Origin: JAPLNB01 sp964451955
GTDB lineage: Bacteria > Planctomycetota > Phycisphaerae > Tepidisphaerales > Tepidisphaeraceae
Length of the DNA stretch: 64,000 nt
Direction of reading: 5' to 3'
Assembly: GCA_964451955.1 (NCBI GenBank)
Contig: CAYVKG010000003.1
Coordinates: 40,889-104,888 of the forward strand
The position numbers and the translations under genes were made by a program. Position 1 is the stretch's first letter, and every line of letters starts with the position of its first letter. Below the pieces are notes generated by a model that saw nothing but the letters and a program-made list of their open reading frames with translations, made no database searches and was not told the origin of the DNA. Below, in pieces: positions 50,498-59,081 of the stretch.

Positions 50498-52278
50498 CTG
50501 AACCTGTCGTCCATCTTCAAACCCAGACCCAAAACATCCACCAACAGTGGGCTCGACCAGCTACACTCACCGGCCTCGTCGCCGCCGGCTTCCTCATCGC
50601 TGTCGTGTTGATCATGGGCGACAGCCACCTCCAGGAACGCCGCTCCAATCCCCTCACCCTCGGCCAGATCGCCTCCCTCAAAAAAGAACTCGTCAACCAA
50701 CCCGCAAATGACGCCATCAAGCAACAAATCCGGCAACTCGACTTCGACGTCCGACAACGCTACTTCCACCGCCGATCTCTCGCGGCACGCGGCGCCTGGC
50801 TCCTCCTCGCCGGCAGCCTCGTCCTGCTTGTCGCAATGAAAACCGCTCTCAAACTCACCGCCCAACCCTACCTGCCAAACCCCGAGGAAAACCCCGTCAA
50901 TCAACAACGCCACGCCGCCCTTCTCGTCCGACGACAAATCCTCGCCGCCGGATGCCTCCTCGCCGGTGCGCTGATCGCCATCGCGGCCATGCCCGCATCT
51001 CGGCTCCCGTCCTTCAGCCTCGCGACCGGCCCGGGTGCGGCTACCACCAACCCTGCCCCCGCCGCCAATGCCACCCCAGTCACGCCAGAGCAACTCGCCA
51101 AAAACTGGCCCGCCTTCCGCGGACCCCACGGGACCGGAGTCGCCGCCCCCGCCGAGTACCCCACACGCTGGGATGCCGCCAGCGGCGACAACGTCCTCTG
51201 GAAAGCTCAAGTCGAATTGCCCGGCCATTCCTCCCCCATCGTCTGGGAAGATAAAGTCTTCCTCACAGGCGCCGCCCCGGAAAAACGCGAACTCTACTGC
51301 TTCGACGCCGCCACCGGTCAACTCAAATGGAAACAGCCCGTCGGACAGACCGGTAACCCCGGCCTCGACCTCGGCGAAGCCAGCGGCGGTTACGCGCCCA
51401 ATACCCCCGCCACCGACGGCCAACGGGTCTATGCCCTCTTCCCCACCGGCGACGTCGCCGCCTTCGACCTCGCAGGCAAAAAAACCTGGGCAAAAAACCT
51501 CGGACTCCCCAAAAACCCCTACGGTCACGCCACCTCCCTCCTCGTCTGGAAAGGCCTCCTCATCGTCCAATATGACCAGGGAAATACCGCCACAGACGGC
51601 AATTCCTCCGTCATGGCCCTCGATGCCGCCACAGGTAACCTCGTCTGGCAAACAAAACGACAGATGATGGCATCCTGGGCTACCCCCATCATCATCCAAA
51701 CCGGCAACGACTACCAACTCGTCTGCAACGGCATGCCCTACGTCATCGCCTATGACCCCAAAAACGGCAACGAGATCTGGCGAGTCAAGTGCATGGATGG
51801 CGAGGTCGCACCCTCCCCTGTCTTCGCCGCCGGATTGGTCCTCGTCTGCAACGAACGCGCGGAACTCGCCGCCATCAAACCCGACGGCAAAGGCGATGTC
51901 ACCGCAACCCACATCGCCTGGAAAATGGACGAAAACCTCCCCGATATCGTCAGCCCCGTCAGCAATGGCGATCTCCTCTGGATGGTCAAAACAAGCGGCC
52001 TGCTTACCTGCGTCGATCTCAAAGACGGCAAGATAGTCTACGAATTCGACTTCGCCGATAAAGAAACCCTCGAAGTCAAAGCCTCCCCCGTCATCGTCCA
52101 GAATCGCATGTACCTCCTCGATCTCGCAGGCGTCACCCATGTCCTCGACACCGGACGACAGTTCAAGCAACTCTCCACCGGAACCGTGGGCGAAGAATGC
52201 AACGCCTCCCCGGCGTTCGCCCACGGCAAGATCTACATCCGCGGAGCCGAACACCTCTACTGCATCGGAAAGAAATAA
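50494..52278 (+). CDS. Second membrane-anchored PQQ-like beta-propeller protein
   Basis: A 594-aa protein with three N-terminal hydrophobic segments (residues ~22-45, ~98-117, ~150-167) followed by a propeller from ~200. Blades repeat YCFDAATGQLKWKQPV, AFDLAGKKTWAKNLG, ALDAATGNLVWQTKRQ, AYDPKNGNEIWRVKCM and CVDLKDGKIVYEFDF, plus KNWPAFRGPHGTGVA at the entry of the propeller, as in PQQ-like proteins that are not dehydrogenases. No haem motif. The three segments make it differ from the first propeller and suggest direct contact with the membrane complex. ATGA overlap at its start and TAATG at its end with the neighbours. Confidence 0.85.
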   Translation: MTEPVVHLQTQTQNIHQQWARPATLTGLVAAGFLIAVVLIMGDSHLQERRSNPLTLGQIASLKKELVNQPANDAIKQQIRQLDFDVRQRYFHRRSLAARGAWLLLAGSLVLLVAMKTALKLTAQPYLPNPEENPVNQQRHAALLVRRQILAAGCLLAGALIAIAAMPASRLPSFSLATGPGAATTNPAPAANATPVTPEQLAKNWPAFRGPHGTGVAAPAEYPTRWDAASGDNVLWKAQVELPGHSSPIVWEDKVFLTGAAPEKRELYCFDAATGQLKWKQPVGQTGNPGLDLGEASGGYAPNTPATDGQRVYALFPTGDVAAFDLAGKKTWAKNLGLPKNPYGHATSLLVWKGLLIVQYDQGNTATDGNSSVMALDAATGNLVWQTKRQMMASWATPIIIQTGNDYQLVCNGMPYVIAYDPKNGNEIWRVKCMDGEVAPSPVFAAGLVLVCNERAELAAIKPDGKGDVTATHIAWKMDENLPDIVSPVSNGDLLWMVKTSGLLTCVDLKDGKIVYEFDFADKETLEVKASPVIVQNRMYLLDLAGVTHVLDTGRQFKQLSTGTVGEECNASPAFAHGKIYIRGAEHLYCIGKK

Positions 52279-54656
52279 TGGCCAGTGGAACCATCCAAAT
52301 CAAAGGACCCCTCGTCGACCTCAAGTTCGTCGACCAGGTCGTCGAACGCCTCGGACGCGGGCCCGAATCCGTCATCGGTATCCTCCAGGCCATCCAGGAA
52401 CAATACCACTACCTGCCCAAAGAAGCCCTCCAACGCGTCGCCGAAACCACCCAGATCACCCCCGCCACCATCGCCGGCGTCTCAACCTTCTATGCCCAGT
52501 TCCGACACCAGCCCGCCGGTCAGCACATCCTACGCGTCTGCCACGGAACCGCCTGCCATGTCAAAGGGTCCCAACTCGTCGAGGATTCCATCCGACGGCA
52601 CCTCAAAATGGACCCCGACCAAACCACCGACCCCACCGGCCAGTTCACCATCGAACGCGTCGGCTGCATGGGCTGCTGCACCCTCGCGCCCGTTGTCCAG
52701 ATCGACTCCGTTACCTACGGCCACCGCTCCTCCGACACCGCTCGAGAAACCATCGAGGATTTCCTCGAACTCCAACAGGCCGGGAACGAAACCCAACAAG
52801 ACCAGACCCACCAGACCCAAAAACTCGACGCCGCCGAAATCCGCGTCGGCTGCGGATCCTGCTGCGTCGCCGGCGGAGCCAACCAGGTGAAACAGGCGCT
52901 CGAAGCCGCCGTCCGGCGAACAGGCGCCCCCGCCGTCATCAAACAGGTCGGCTGCGTCGGTATGTGCCACCAGACCCCTATGGTCGAAGTCACCAGCCAC
53001 GGCCGCGCCATCTCCCTCTACTCCAAGGTCACCGCCAAAGAGGCCGACGCCATCGTCCGCAGGCATGTCCGAACTCGCGGACTCTGGCGAAAGGTCAGGA
53101 CCGGCGTCTCATCCCTCCTCGATCGCCTCATCGCCGACGAACACCACAAACCCGTCGAACGACTCGCCCTCGATACCCGCGACGGGCCCGTGTGCGAGTT
53201 CCTCGGCCGCCAAATGCGCATCGCCACTGCCGAATGCGGAACCCTCGAACCACTCAATCTCGATGAGTACCTACGCCACGACGGCTTCGCCGCCGCGAAA
53301 AAGGCGATCGTCGATCAGCCCGATCTCGACCTCGTCGAACTCGTCAAACATTCCGGCCTCCGCGGCAGAGGCGGCGCCGGTTTCCCCACCGGCCAAAAAT
53401 GGGAATTGGCCCGCAATACCCCCGGCAGCCTCAAATATGTCATCTGCAACGGCGACGAAGGCGACCCCGGCGCCTTCATGGATCGCATGATCCTCGAATC
53501 CTTCCCCTATCGCGTACTCGAAGGAATGATCATCGCCGCCAAGGCCGTCGGCGCCCACGAAGGCATGCTCTATGTCCGCGCAGAGTATCCCCTCGCCGTC
53601 AAACGCATCCGGGCCGCCATCGCCAATTGCCGCGAACGCGGATTCCTCGGCCAGAATATCTTCGGCAGCCAATTCTCGCTGAACCTCCGCGTCATCGAAG
53701 GCGCGGGTGCCTTCGTCTGCGGCGAGGAAACCGCCTTGCTCGCCTCCATCGAGGGAAAACGCGGCATGCCCAGAATCCGACCACCTTTCCCCGCACAATG
53801 CGGACTCTGGGGAAAACCTACCTGCATCAACAACGTCGAAACCTACGCCATGGTCCCGTGGATCGTCCGCAACGGCCCCCAAGCCTTCGCCGCCATCGGA
53901 ACCGAAAAAAGCAAAGGCACCAAAGTCTTCGCCCTTACCGGAAAAATCGCACGCGGCGGACTCATCGAAGTCCCCATGGGCATCTCCATCCGACAAATCG
54001 TCGAAGAAATCGGCGGAGGCGTCGCCAACGGCAGAAAATTCAAGGCCGTCCAGATCGGCGGACCCTCCGGCGGATGCGTCCCCGCCGAATTGGCCGACCT
54101 CCCCGTCGATTTCGAATCCCTCGCCAAGGCCGGCGCAATCATGGGCTCCGGCGGAATGGTCGTCCTCGACGACGCCGATTGCATGGTCGATATCGCCAGA
54201 TACTTCCTCCAGTTCACTCAGGCCGAATCCTGCGGCGAGTGCTCCCTCTGCCGAATCGGCACCAAAGTCCTCCTCGGGATCCTCGAACGACTCTGCCAGG
54301 GAAAGGGCCGCGCCGGAGATCTCGAAAAACTCGAAGAACTCTCCGCACAGGTCAAAAAAGGCAGCATCTGTGGATTGGGACAGACCGCGCCCAACCCCGT
54401 CCTCACCACCTTGCGATATTTCCGACACGAGTATGAAGAACATCTCAAGGGACGCTGCCCCGCCCGTAAGTGCAAAGCCCTCATCAAATACGTCGTCCAG
54501 GATAACTGCATCGGGTGCACCAGGTGCGCCCAGCAATGCCCCGCGGACGCCATCGAAATGAGACCCTATCAACTCCACGAAATCGATCTCAATAAATGCA
54601 CCCGATGCGATGCCTGCCGCACCGCCTGCCCCGTCAACGCTATCACGATCACCTGA
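52278..54656 (+). CDS. NuoE-NuoF fusion, NADH-dehydrogenase module (HydC/HydB-like)
   Basis: A 792-aa cytoplasmic flavoprotein. Residues 1-165 are NuoE-like with the 2Fe-2S Cys in RVCHGTACHVKG and GCMGCCTLAPVV. Residues ~190-260 add a second thioredoxin-fold 2Fe-2S unit (RVGCGSCCVAGGA, VGCVGMCHQTP), as in HydB. The NuoF core (~340-690) has GLRGRGGAGFPTGQKWE (FMN and NADH binding), CNGDEGDPGAF, CGEETALLASIEG, then the 4Fe-4S site ESCGECSLCRIGTK...SICGLGQ. Two C-terminal 4Fe-4S clusters follow (CIGCTRCAQQCP, CTRCDACRTACP). It should exchange electrons between NAD(H) and iron-sulphur carriers. The fused NuoE+F order is unusual; HydC and HydB are normally separate. Confidence 0.93.
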   Translation: MASGTIQIKGPLVDLKFVDQVVERLGRGPESVIGILQAIQEQYHYLPKEALQRVAETTQITPATIAGVSTFYAQFRHQPAGQHILRVCHGTACHVKGSQLVEDSIRRHLKMDPDQTTDPTGQFTIERVGCMGCCTLAPVVQIDSVTYGHRSSDTARETIEDFLELQQAGNETQQDQTHQTQKLDAAEIRVGCGSCCVAGGANQVKQALEAAVRRTGAPAVIKQVGCVGMCHQTPMVEVTSHGRAISLYSKVTAKEADAIVRRHVRTRGLWRKVRTGVSSLLDRLIADEHHKPVERLALDTRDGPVCEFLGRQMRIATAECGTLEPLNLDEYLRHDGFAAAKKAIVDQPDLDLVELVKHSGLRGRGGAGFPTGQKWELARNTPGSLKYVICNGDEGDPGAFMDRMILESFPYRVLEGMIIAAKAVGAHEGMLYVRAEYPLAVKRIRAAIANCRERGFLGQNIFGSQFSLNLRVIEGAGAFVCGEETALLASIEGKRGMPRIRPPFPAQCGLWGKPTCINNVETYAMVPWIVRNGPQAFAAIGTEKSKGTKVFALTGKIARGGLIEVPMGISIRQIVEEIGGGVANGRKFKAVQIGGPSGGCVPAELADLPVDFESLAKAGAIMGSGGMVVLDDADCMVDIARYFLQFTQAESCGECSLCRIGTKVLLGILERLCQGKGRAGDLEKLEELSAQVKKGSICGLGQTAPNPVLTTLRYFRHEYEEHLKGRCPARKCKALIKYVVQDNCIGCTRCAQQCPADAIEMRPYQLHEIDLNKCTRCDACRTACPVNAITIT

Positions 54657-54677
54657 TCCCCCAGCCGAAAGGTCCCC

Positions 54678-56267
54678 ATGCCCAAGATCCGCATTGATGG
54701 CCAAGACGTCAACGTCCCGGACGGCTCAACCGTCCTCGATGCCGCACGCACCCTCGGCATTGACATCCCCGCCCTCTGCTCACGCGACGGATGCCGCCCC
54801 AATACCTCCTGCCTCTGCTGCGTCGTCAAAATCAACGGCTCGCCCAGATTCGTCCCCTCCTGCGCCACACGGGCCCTCGACGGAATGAACGTCGAGTCCG
54901 AAACCCCCGAAGTCACAGAAGCACGCCGCACCGCCCTCGAACTCCTCCTCGCAGACCACGCCGGCGATTGCCTCGCCCCCTGCACCAATGTCTGCCCCGC
55001 TCATATGAATATCCCCCTCATGATCCGCCAAATTCAGCAGAACCGCCTCCACGATGCCCTCGTAACCGTCAAACAAACCATCGCCCTCCCCGCCATTCTC
55101 GGCCGAATCTGCCCCGAACTCTGCGAAAAAGGCTGCCGCCGCGGCGCCATGGACAGCCCCGTCTCCATCTGCAAACTCAAACGCTATGTCGCCGATGTCG
55201 ATCTCGAATCCCCCAACCCCTATCTACCTCCCTGCCGCCCTAACACCACCAAAACCGTCGCCATCGTCGGCAGCGGACCCACCGGTCTGGCCGCCGCCTA
55301 TTACCTCGCCCAGCAAGGCCACAACCCCATCCTCTTCGACGAGCATCCCCTCCCGGGCGGTAACCTCCGCTACGCCGTCGACCCCGCCAAACTCCCCCAC
55401 AACGTCCTCGACGCCGAAATCAACATCATCCGAAAACTCGGCGCACAATTCCGCCAAAACTTCTCCGCCGGGCGCGACGCCTCCGTCACCGAACTACGCC
55501 AACAATACGACGCCGTCCTCCTCGCCGTCGGCGAAGTCAATAAGGCCAAAGCCGCTGCCCTCGGCTCCGAACTCCAGGACAAGGGACTCCGCGCTCAACG
55601 CGGCAGCATGATGACCGGCATGGACGGCGTCTTCGCCGCAGGCGCCGCCGTCACACCCTTCCGACACACCATCCGCGCCGTCGCCGAAGGAAAACAAGCC
55701 GCAACCATGATCGATCTCTACCTCCGCGGACACGCCGTCAACCCTCCGGGACCCGCATTCACCGTCCGCCTCGGCACCCTCAACGAAACCGAACTCGCCG
55801 CCTTCACCGCCCACGCCCATCCCGCCGCCCGCACAACCGTCCAACTCTATCACCCCTTCTCCCCGCTCCAGGCAAACACCGAATCCCATCGCTGCCTCCA
55901 CTGCGATTGCACCAAACTCGATGGCTGCTCCCTCCGAAAATACTCCGTTGCCTACGCTGCCAGCCCCAAAAAATACCCGCTCGACCGCAAGCCCTTCGAA
56001 CGCGTCCAAACCCACCCCCAAATCGTCTTTGAACCCGGTAAATGCATCGCCTGCGGCCTCTGCGTCCAAATCACCGAACGCGCAAAAGAACCCCTCGGCC
56101 TTGCCTTCATCGGCCGTGGCTTCACCGTCCGCGTCGGCATCCCCTTTGACGCCACCATGACCGACGCCCTCCAAAAAGTCGCCGAAGAGTGCGCCGCCGC
56201 TTGCCCCACCGGCGCTATCGTCCTCCGAAAAGACGCCCAACTCCCCGAAAACCCCGAAACCCGCTAA
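54678..56267 (+). CDS. 2Fe-2S/FAD protein, NuoG-GltD-like, lacking the NAD(P)H domain
   Basis: A 529-aa soluble protein. Residues 1-75 form a plant-type/NuoG N-terminal 2Fe-2S domain (LCSRDGC, SCLCCVVKI, SCATRAL). Residues ~95-170 are the GltD-type Fe-S entry domain (CLAPCTNVCP, GRICPELCEKGCRRGA). Residues ~195-350 are an FAD-binding fold starting VAIVGSGPTGLAAAYYLAQQG and ending DGVFAAGAAV. The second Rossmann (NAD(P)H) domain that GltD and NfnB have between these two FAD segments is missing. The C-terminal part has another Cys-rich segment (CLHCDCTKLDGCS, CIACGLCVQI, CAAACPTGA). It starts 21 bases after the NuoEF fusion and is the last gene of the operon. Confidence 0.88.
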   Translation: MPKIRIDGQDVNVPDGSTVLDAARTLGIDIPALCSRDGCRPNTSCLCCVVKINGSPRFVPSCATRALDGMNVESETPEVTEARRTALELLLADHAGDCLAPCTNVCPAHMNIPLMIRQIQQNRLHDALVTVKQTIALPAILGRICPELCEKGCRRGAMDSPVSICKLKRYVADVDLESPNPYLPPCRPNTTKTVAIVGSGPTGLAAAYYLAQQGHNPILFDEHPLPGGNLRYAVDPAKLPHNVLDAEINIIRKLGAQFRQNFSAGRDASVTELRQQYDAVLLAVGEVNKAKAAALGSELQDKGLRAQRGSMMTGMDGVFAAGAAVTPFRHTIRAVAEGKQAATMIDLYLRGHAVNPPGPAFTVRLGTLNETELAAFTAHAHPAARTTVQLYHPFSPLQANTESHRCLHCDCTKLDGCSLRKYSVAYAASPKKYPLDRKPFERVQTHPQIVFEPGKCIACGLCVQITERAKEPLGLAFIGRGFTVRVGIPFDATMTDALQKVAEECAAACPTGAIVLRKDAQLPENPETR

Positions 56268-56280
56268 CCCGACCGCCCCC

Positions 56281-57324
56281 TCACCCGCCCCCGGGCCGCG
56301 CGACTATCAATACCGCCCCAATGATCACCACACCCCCCGCTATCGTCACCATCGTCAGCGAGTCCGTCCGAAAACCCACCGACCACAGCGTCGCAAACAC
56401 CGGCTCAAGACAATAAATCACGCTCGCAACCGCCGCCGACACCAACGGCTGGTAACGATTCATCAGATGCATCGCCGTCACCGTGCAAAATACGATCAGG
56501 CTTCCGATCGACCCCAGAAATACCGGATCCCTCACCAACGACTGCACGATCGACAACCGATAGACCCCGTGCCCCCCCAGCCCCAACGCAAGCCCCGTGT
56601 TCACAACCGCCACCCCCGCCAGCATTACCACCGTCATCCGCGCCGTGTCCGCAGCCCCGCCAAACCGATCCACCGACAAAATGTGACCCGTGAAAAGTAC
56701 CGCCGATACCACCGTCAACACTTCCCCCAGATACGGCAACGGCGGCCTCACCGCTAGCGTGTTCTCCGCTCGGGCCCCAGGGTTCGCCTGCGCCAGGATC
56801 GACATCCCCACCACCGCCACACCCACCGCAAACCACACGCGCAATGTCACAGCCTTCCGAAAAATCACCGCCTGCGCCAACGGAGCGAACACCACCACCA
56901 ACGCCGTCAAAAATCCCGATACCGACGGCAACGTGTATCGCAATCCCGTCAACTGCAGAAACATCCCAAGACCGCAGAAAAGCCCTATCGTCACCCCGGC
57001 TTGCCAATCCACCGCCCGATACCCTCGCTGACGAGCTCGCGTTAAAACCCAATACAACGCCGCCGCCAATCCAAATCGCCACCCATTAAACGTCGCCTGC
57101 ATCGCCAGCGTAAACCGAATCCCAACGGGCGAACCCTCCGCTTGCACCGCCCGCTCCAACGACGCCGACGCGAACTGCATCACCGGAAAACTCAATCCCC
57201 ACAGCAGACAACAAAACCCCAGAATCCCCGCTGCCATCATCCGAACCCGTCCGGCCGAACGCGACAACGCAACCTCCGCCTCGCAGTCCGGCGGTGGGGG
57301 GGGACTCGTCTCTGAATCCGACAT
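56281..57324 (-). CDS. EamA/DMT-family transporter
   Basis: A 347-aa membrane protein of the drug/metabolite transporter superfamily with about ten helices in two EamA repeats. Characteristic stretches are CCLLWGLSFPVMQ, RFGLAAALYWVL, GLFCGLGMFLQLTGLRYTLPSVSGFLTALVVVFAPL and, in the second half, MNRYQPLVSAAVASVIYCLEPVFATLWS. The substrate is unknown. The N-terminus holds a run of proline codons read from eight C in a row (plus-strand G8 at 57296-57303). The ATG at 57324 has GAGGA upstream. It converges on the redox operon, 13 bases from its stop, and is divergent from truB. Confidence 0.85.
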   Translation of the reverse strand: MSDSETSPPPPPDCEAEVALSRSAGRVRMMAAGILGFCCLLWGLSFPVMQFASASLERAVQAEGSPVGIRFTLAMQATFNGWRFGLAAALYWVLTRARQRGYRAVDWQAGVTIGLFCGLGMFLQLTGLRYTLPSVSGFLTALVVVFAPLAQAVIFRKAVTLRVWFAVGVAVVGMSILAQANPGARAENTLAVRPPLPYLGEVLTVVSAVLFTGHILSVDRFGGAADTARMTVVMLAGVAVVNTGLALGLGGHGVYRLSIVQSLVRDPVFLGSIGSLIVFCTVTAMHLMNRYQPLVSAAVASVIYCLEPVFATLWSVGFRTDSLTMVTIAGGVVIIGAVLIVARPGGG

Positions 57325-57439
57325 CGCCCAGCATCCTCGTGCAAATCCCCAAAATGTCCAGCTCACTTCCCCCTTCCCCCATGTGCCGTCATCCGCATTC
57401 CCACCACCTCATCGCCTTGGGCGATTCCCAGCCCCCATC

Positions 57440-57445
57440 TACAAT
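57440..57445 (+). promoter_or_regulatory. -10 box of truB (leaderless)
   Basis: TACAAT, 8 bases before the ATG at 57454. Confidence 0.45.
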
Positions 57446-57453
57446 CTCTGCCT

Positions 57454-58140
57454 ATGGATGGTCTGCTCAATATCGACAAGCCCGCCGGTCTCTCATCCGC
57501 CGCCGTCGTCACCAAAGTCAAGCGGTGCCTGCCCCGCACTGTCAAGGTCGGCCATGCCGGTACCCTCGACCCCTTCGCCACCGGCGTCCTCGTCATCCTC
57601 CTCGGCCGCGCCACCAAACTCGCCGAACAACTTATGTCCCAGCCAAAACAATACCTGGCTACCGTCAAACTCGGAGCCACCACCACCACCCTGGATCCCG
57701 AAAGCAGCGAAATCCCCACCCCGGGAGCCCTCCCACCCCCCAGACATACCATCGAGAACCTCCTGCCACGCTTCGTCGGCCACATCCAGCAAAAACCCCC
57801 CGCATTCAGCGCGATCAAAGTCCAAGGCAAAACCGCCTACTCGCTCGCCAGGCAAGGCCTGCCCGTCGAACTCCCCTCACGCATGGTCACCGTCTACCAC
57901 ATCCAAATATCCGCCTACAACTGGCCTTGCCTTGATCTCAAAATCGACTGCGGACGAGGAACCTATGTGCGCGCCCTCGCCCGAGACATCGGCCAAGCCC
58001 TCAACGTAGGCGCGTACCTGATACGCCTCCGCCGAACACGCGTCGGACCCTTCTTCGCCGACCACGCCCTCCCACTCAACGACTTGCACCCCAACACCAT
58101 CTCAAACTCTATCCTCTCCCCCGATAGCCTGCCTCTCTGA
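57454..58140 (+). CDS. truB: tRNA pseudouridine-55 synthase
   Basis: A 228-aa enzyme making pseudouridine at position 55 of tRNA. The N-terminus reads LLNIDKPAGLSS, followed by GHAGTLDPFATGVLVI with the catalytic Asp39, QKPPAFSAIKVQGKTAYSLAR and CGRGTYVRALARDIGQ, all diagnostic of TruB. It lacks the C-terminal PUA-like domain of the 300-aa form and is compact. Cytoplasmic. The 266-base gap after it carries the sdhC promoter. Confidence 0.95.
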   Translation: MDGLLNIDKPAGLSSAAVVTKVKRCLPRTVKVGHAGTLDPFATGVLVILLGRATKLAEQLMSQPKQYLATVKLGATTTTLDPESSEIPTPGALPPPRHTIENLLPRFVGHIQQKPPAFSAIKVQGKTAYSLARQGLPVELPSRMVTVYHIQISAYNWPCLDLKIDCGRGTYVRALARDIGQALNVGAYLIRLRRTRVGPFFADHALPLNDLHPNTISNSILSPDSLPL

Positions 58141-58368
58141 ATCCCTTCACCTCCCGCCCAGCTCGCTTCTCCCCTCCAACATCCCCCCCCACCACCCCCG
58201 CCCCGCCCCAAACCATTCAACCCCACACGCCCCAACACAAAAGGACCAACCCCCATCCCTCGGCGATCATCTTGCCCAGGACACGCAACCCCGACCCAAC
58301 CGGTCGAGCGGCCGTGCCCCCCTTGATGCCGACTCCAATGGCCCTCTGGCCGCCAATGCGGATCGGTC

Positions 58369-58374
58369 TATAAT
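58369..58374 (+). promoter_or_regulatory. -10 box of the sdh operon
   Basis: Perfect TATAAT, with AAAGGA (58396-58401) five bases before the GTG start of sdhC. Leader about 26 nt. Confidence 0.55.
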
Positions 58375-58406
58375 CCAGCATTCCGGCCTTCTTCGAAAGG
58401 AACACT

Positions 58407-59081
58407 GTGTCCACAGCAACCGCGTCTGATCAGGCCGTGATGGCCCTCGGCGGGAGGTATCATTTCCTCCTGCGACGTCTCCATTCCCTCACCGGCATCC
58501 TCTTCGGGGGATATCTGCTCATCCATCTTCTCGTAAACGCCACCATCCTCCAGGGAGACATCTACCAGGTCCAGGTCAACAAAATACACGATCTGCCCTT
58601 CCTCCCGGCTCTCGAGTGGGCACTCATCTTCCTCCCCTTGCTCTTCCACGCCATCTATGGCATCTGGATCACCCTCACCGGCCAACCAAACGTCGTCAAC
58701 TACCCCTTCGCCAGAAACTGGCTCTACCTGCTCCAACGCATCAGCGCAGCCATCGTCTTCTTCTTCATCCTCTTCCACGTCCTTGCCCTCAAGTACAAAC
58801 TCTTCGGCGCCACCCTCGCTTTCGACACCCGCGATGCCCTCCGTACCGCCTCCCGACATCTGCAGGCCTTTGCGTTCATCGCCTACGTCGTCTATCCACT
58901 CGGAATCCTCGCCGCCTGTTTCCATCTCGCCAATGGATTCTGGACCGCCGCCATCACCTGGGGCCTCACGGTCAGTGCAGCATCACAAAAACGATGGGGC
59001 CTTGTCTGCCTCGGCCTGTTCATCGTCACGTTCGCCGCCGGACTCACCGCGATCCTTGCAGCTCTCGCACAACGACTATGA
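58407..59081 (+). CDS. sdhC: Succinate dehydrogenase/fumarate reductase cytochrome b subunit
   Basis: A 224-aa membrane subunit anchoring succinate dehydrogenase, of the five-helix, dihaem type (SdhC/FrdC of Bacillus, epsilon-proteobacteria and Bacteroidota). His residues suited to haem ligation occur in LRRLHSLTGILFGGYLLIHLLVN, FLPLLFHAIYGIWI, FFILFHVLALKY and ILAACFHLANGFW. The start is GTG with AAAGGA upstream. Its stop overlaps the ATG of the DinB gene, and sdhA follows. Confidence 0.88.
   Translation: MSTATASDQAVMALGGRYHFLLRRLHSLTGILFGGYLLIHLLVNATILQGDIYQVQVNKIHDLPFLPALEWALIFLPLLFHAIYGIWITLTGQPNVVNYPFARNWLYLLQRISAAIVFFFILFHVLALKYKLFGATLAFDTRDALRTASRHLQAFAFIAYVVYPLGILAACFHLANGFWTAAITWGLTVSAASQKRWGLVCLGLFIVTFAAGLTAILAALAQRL

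Noticed and set aside
50473..52254. 593-aa acidic minus-strand frame opposite the second propeller
   Set aside because: Antisense to the PQQ-like gene; the blade motifs on the plus strand decide.
53271..54704. 477-aa minus-strand frame opposite the NuoE-NuoF gene
   Set aside because: Antisense, acidic/Gly-rich, no family motif.
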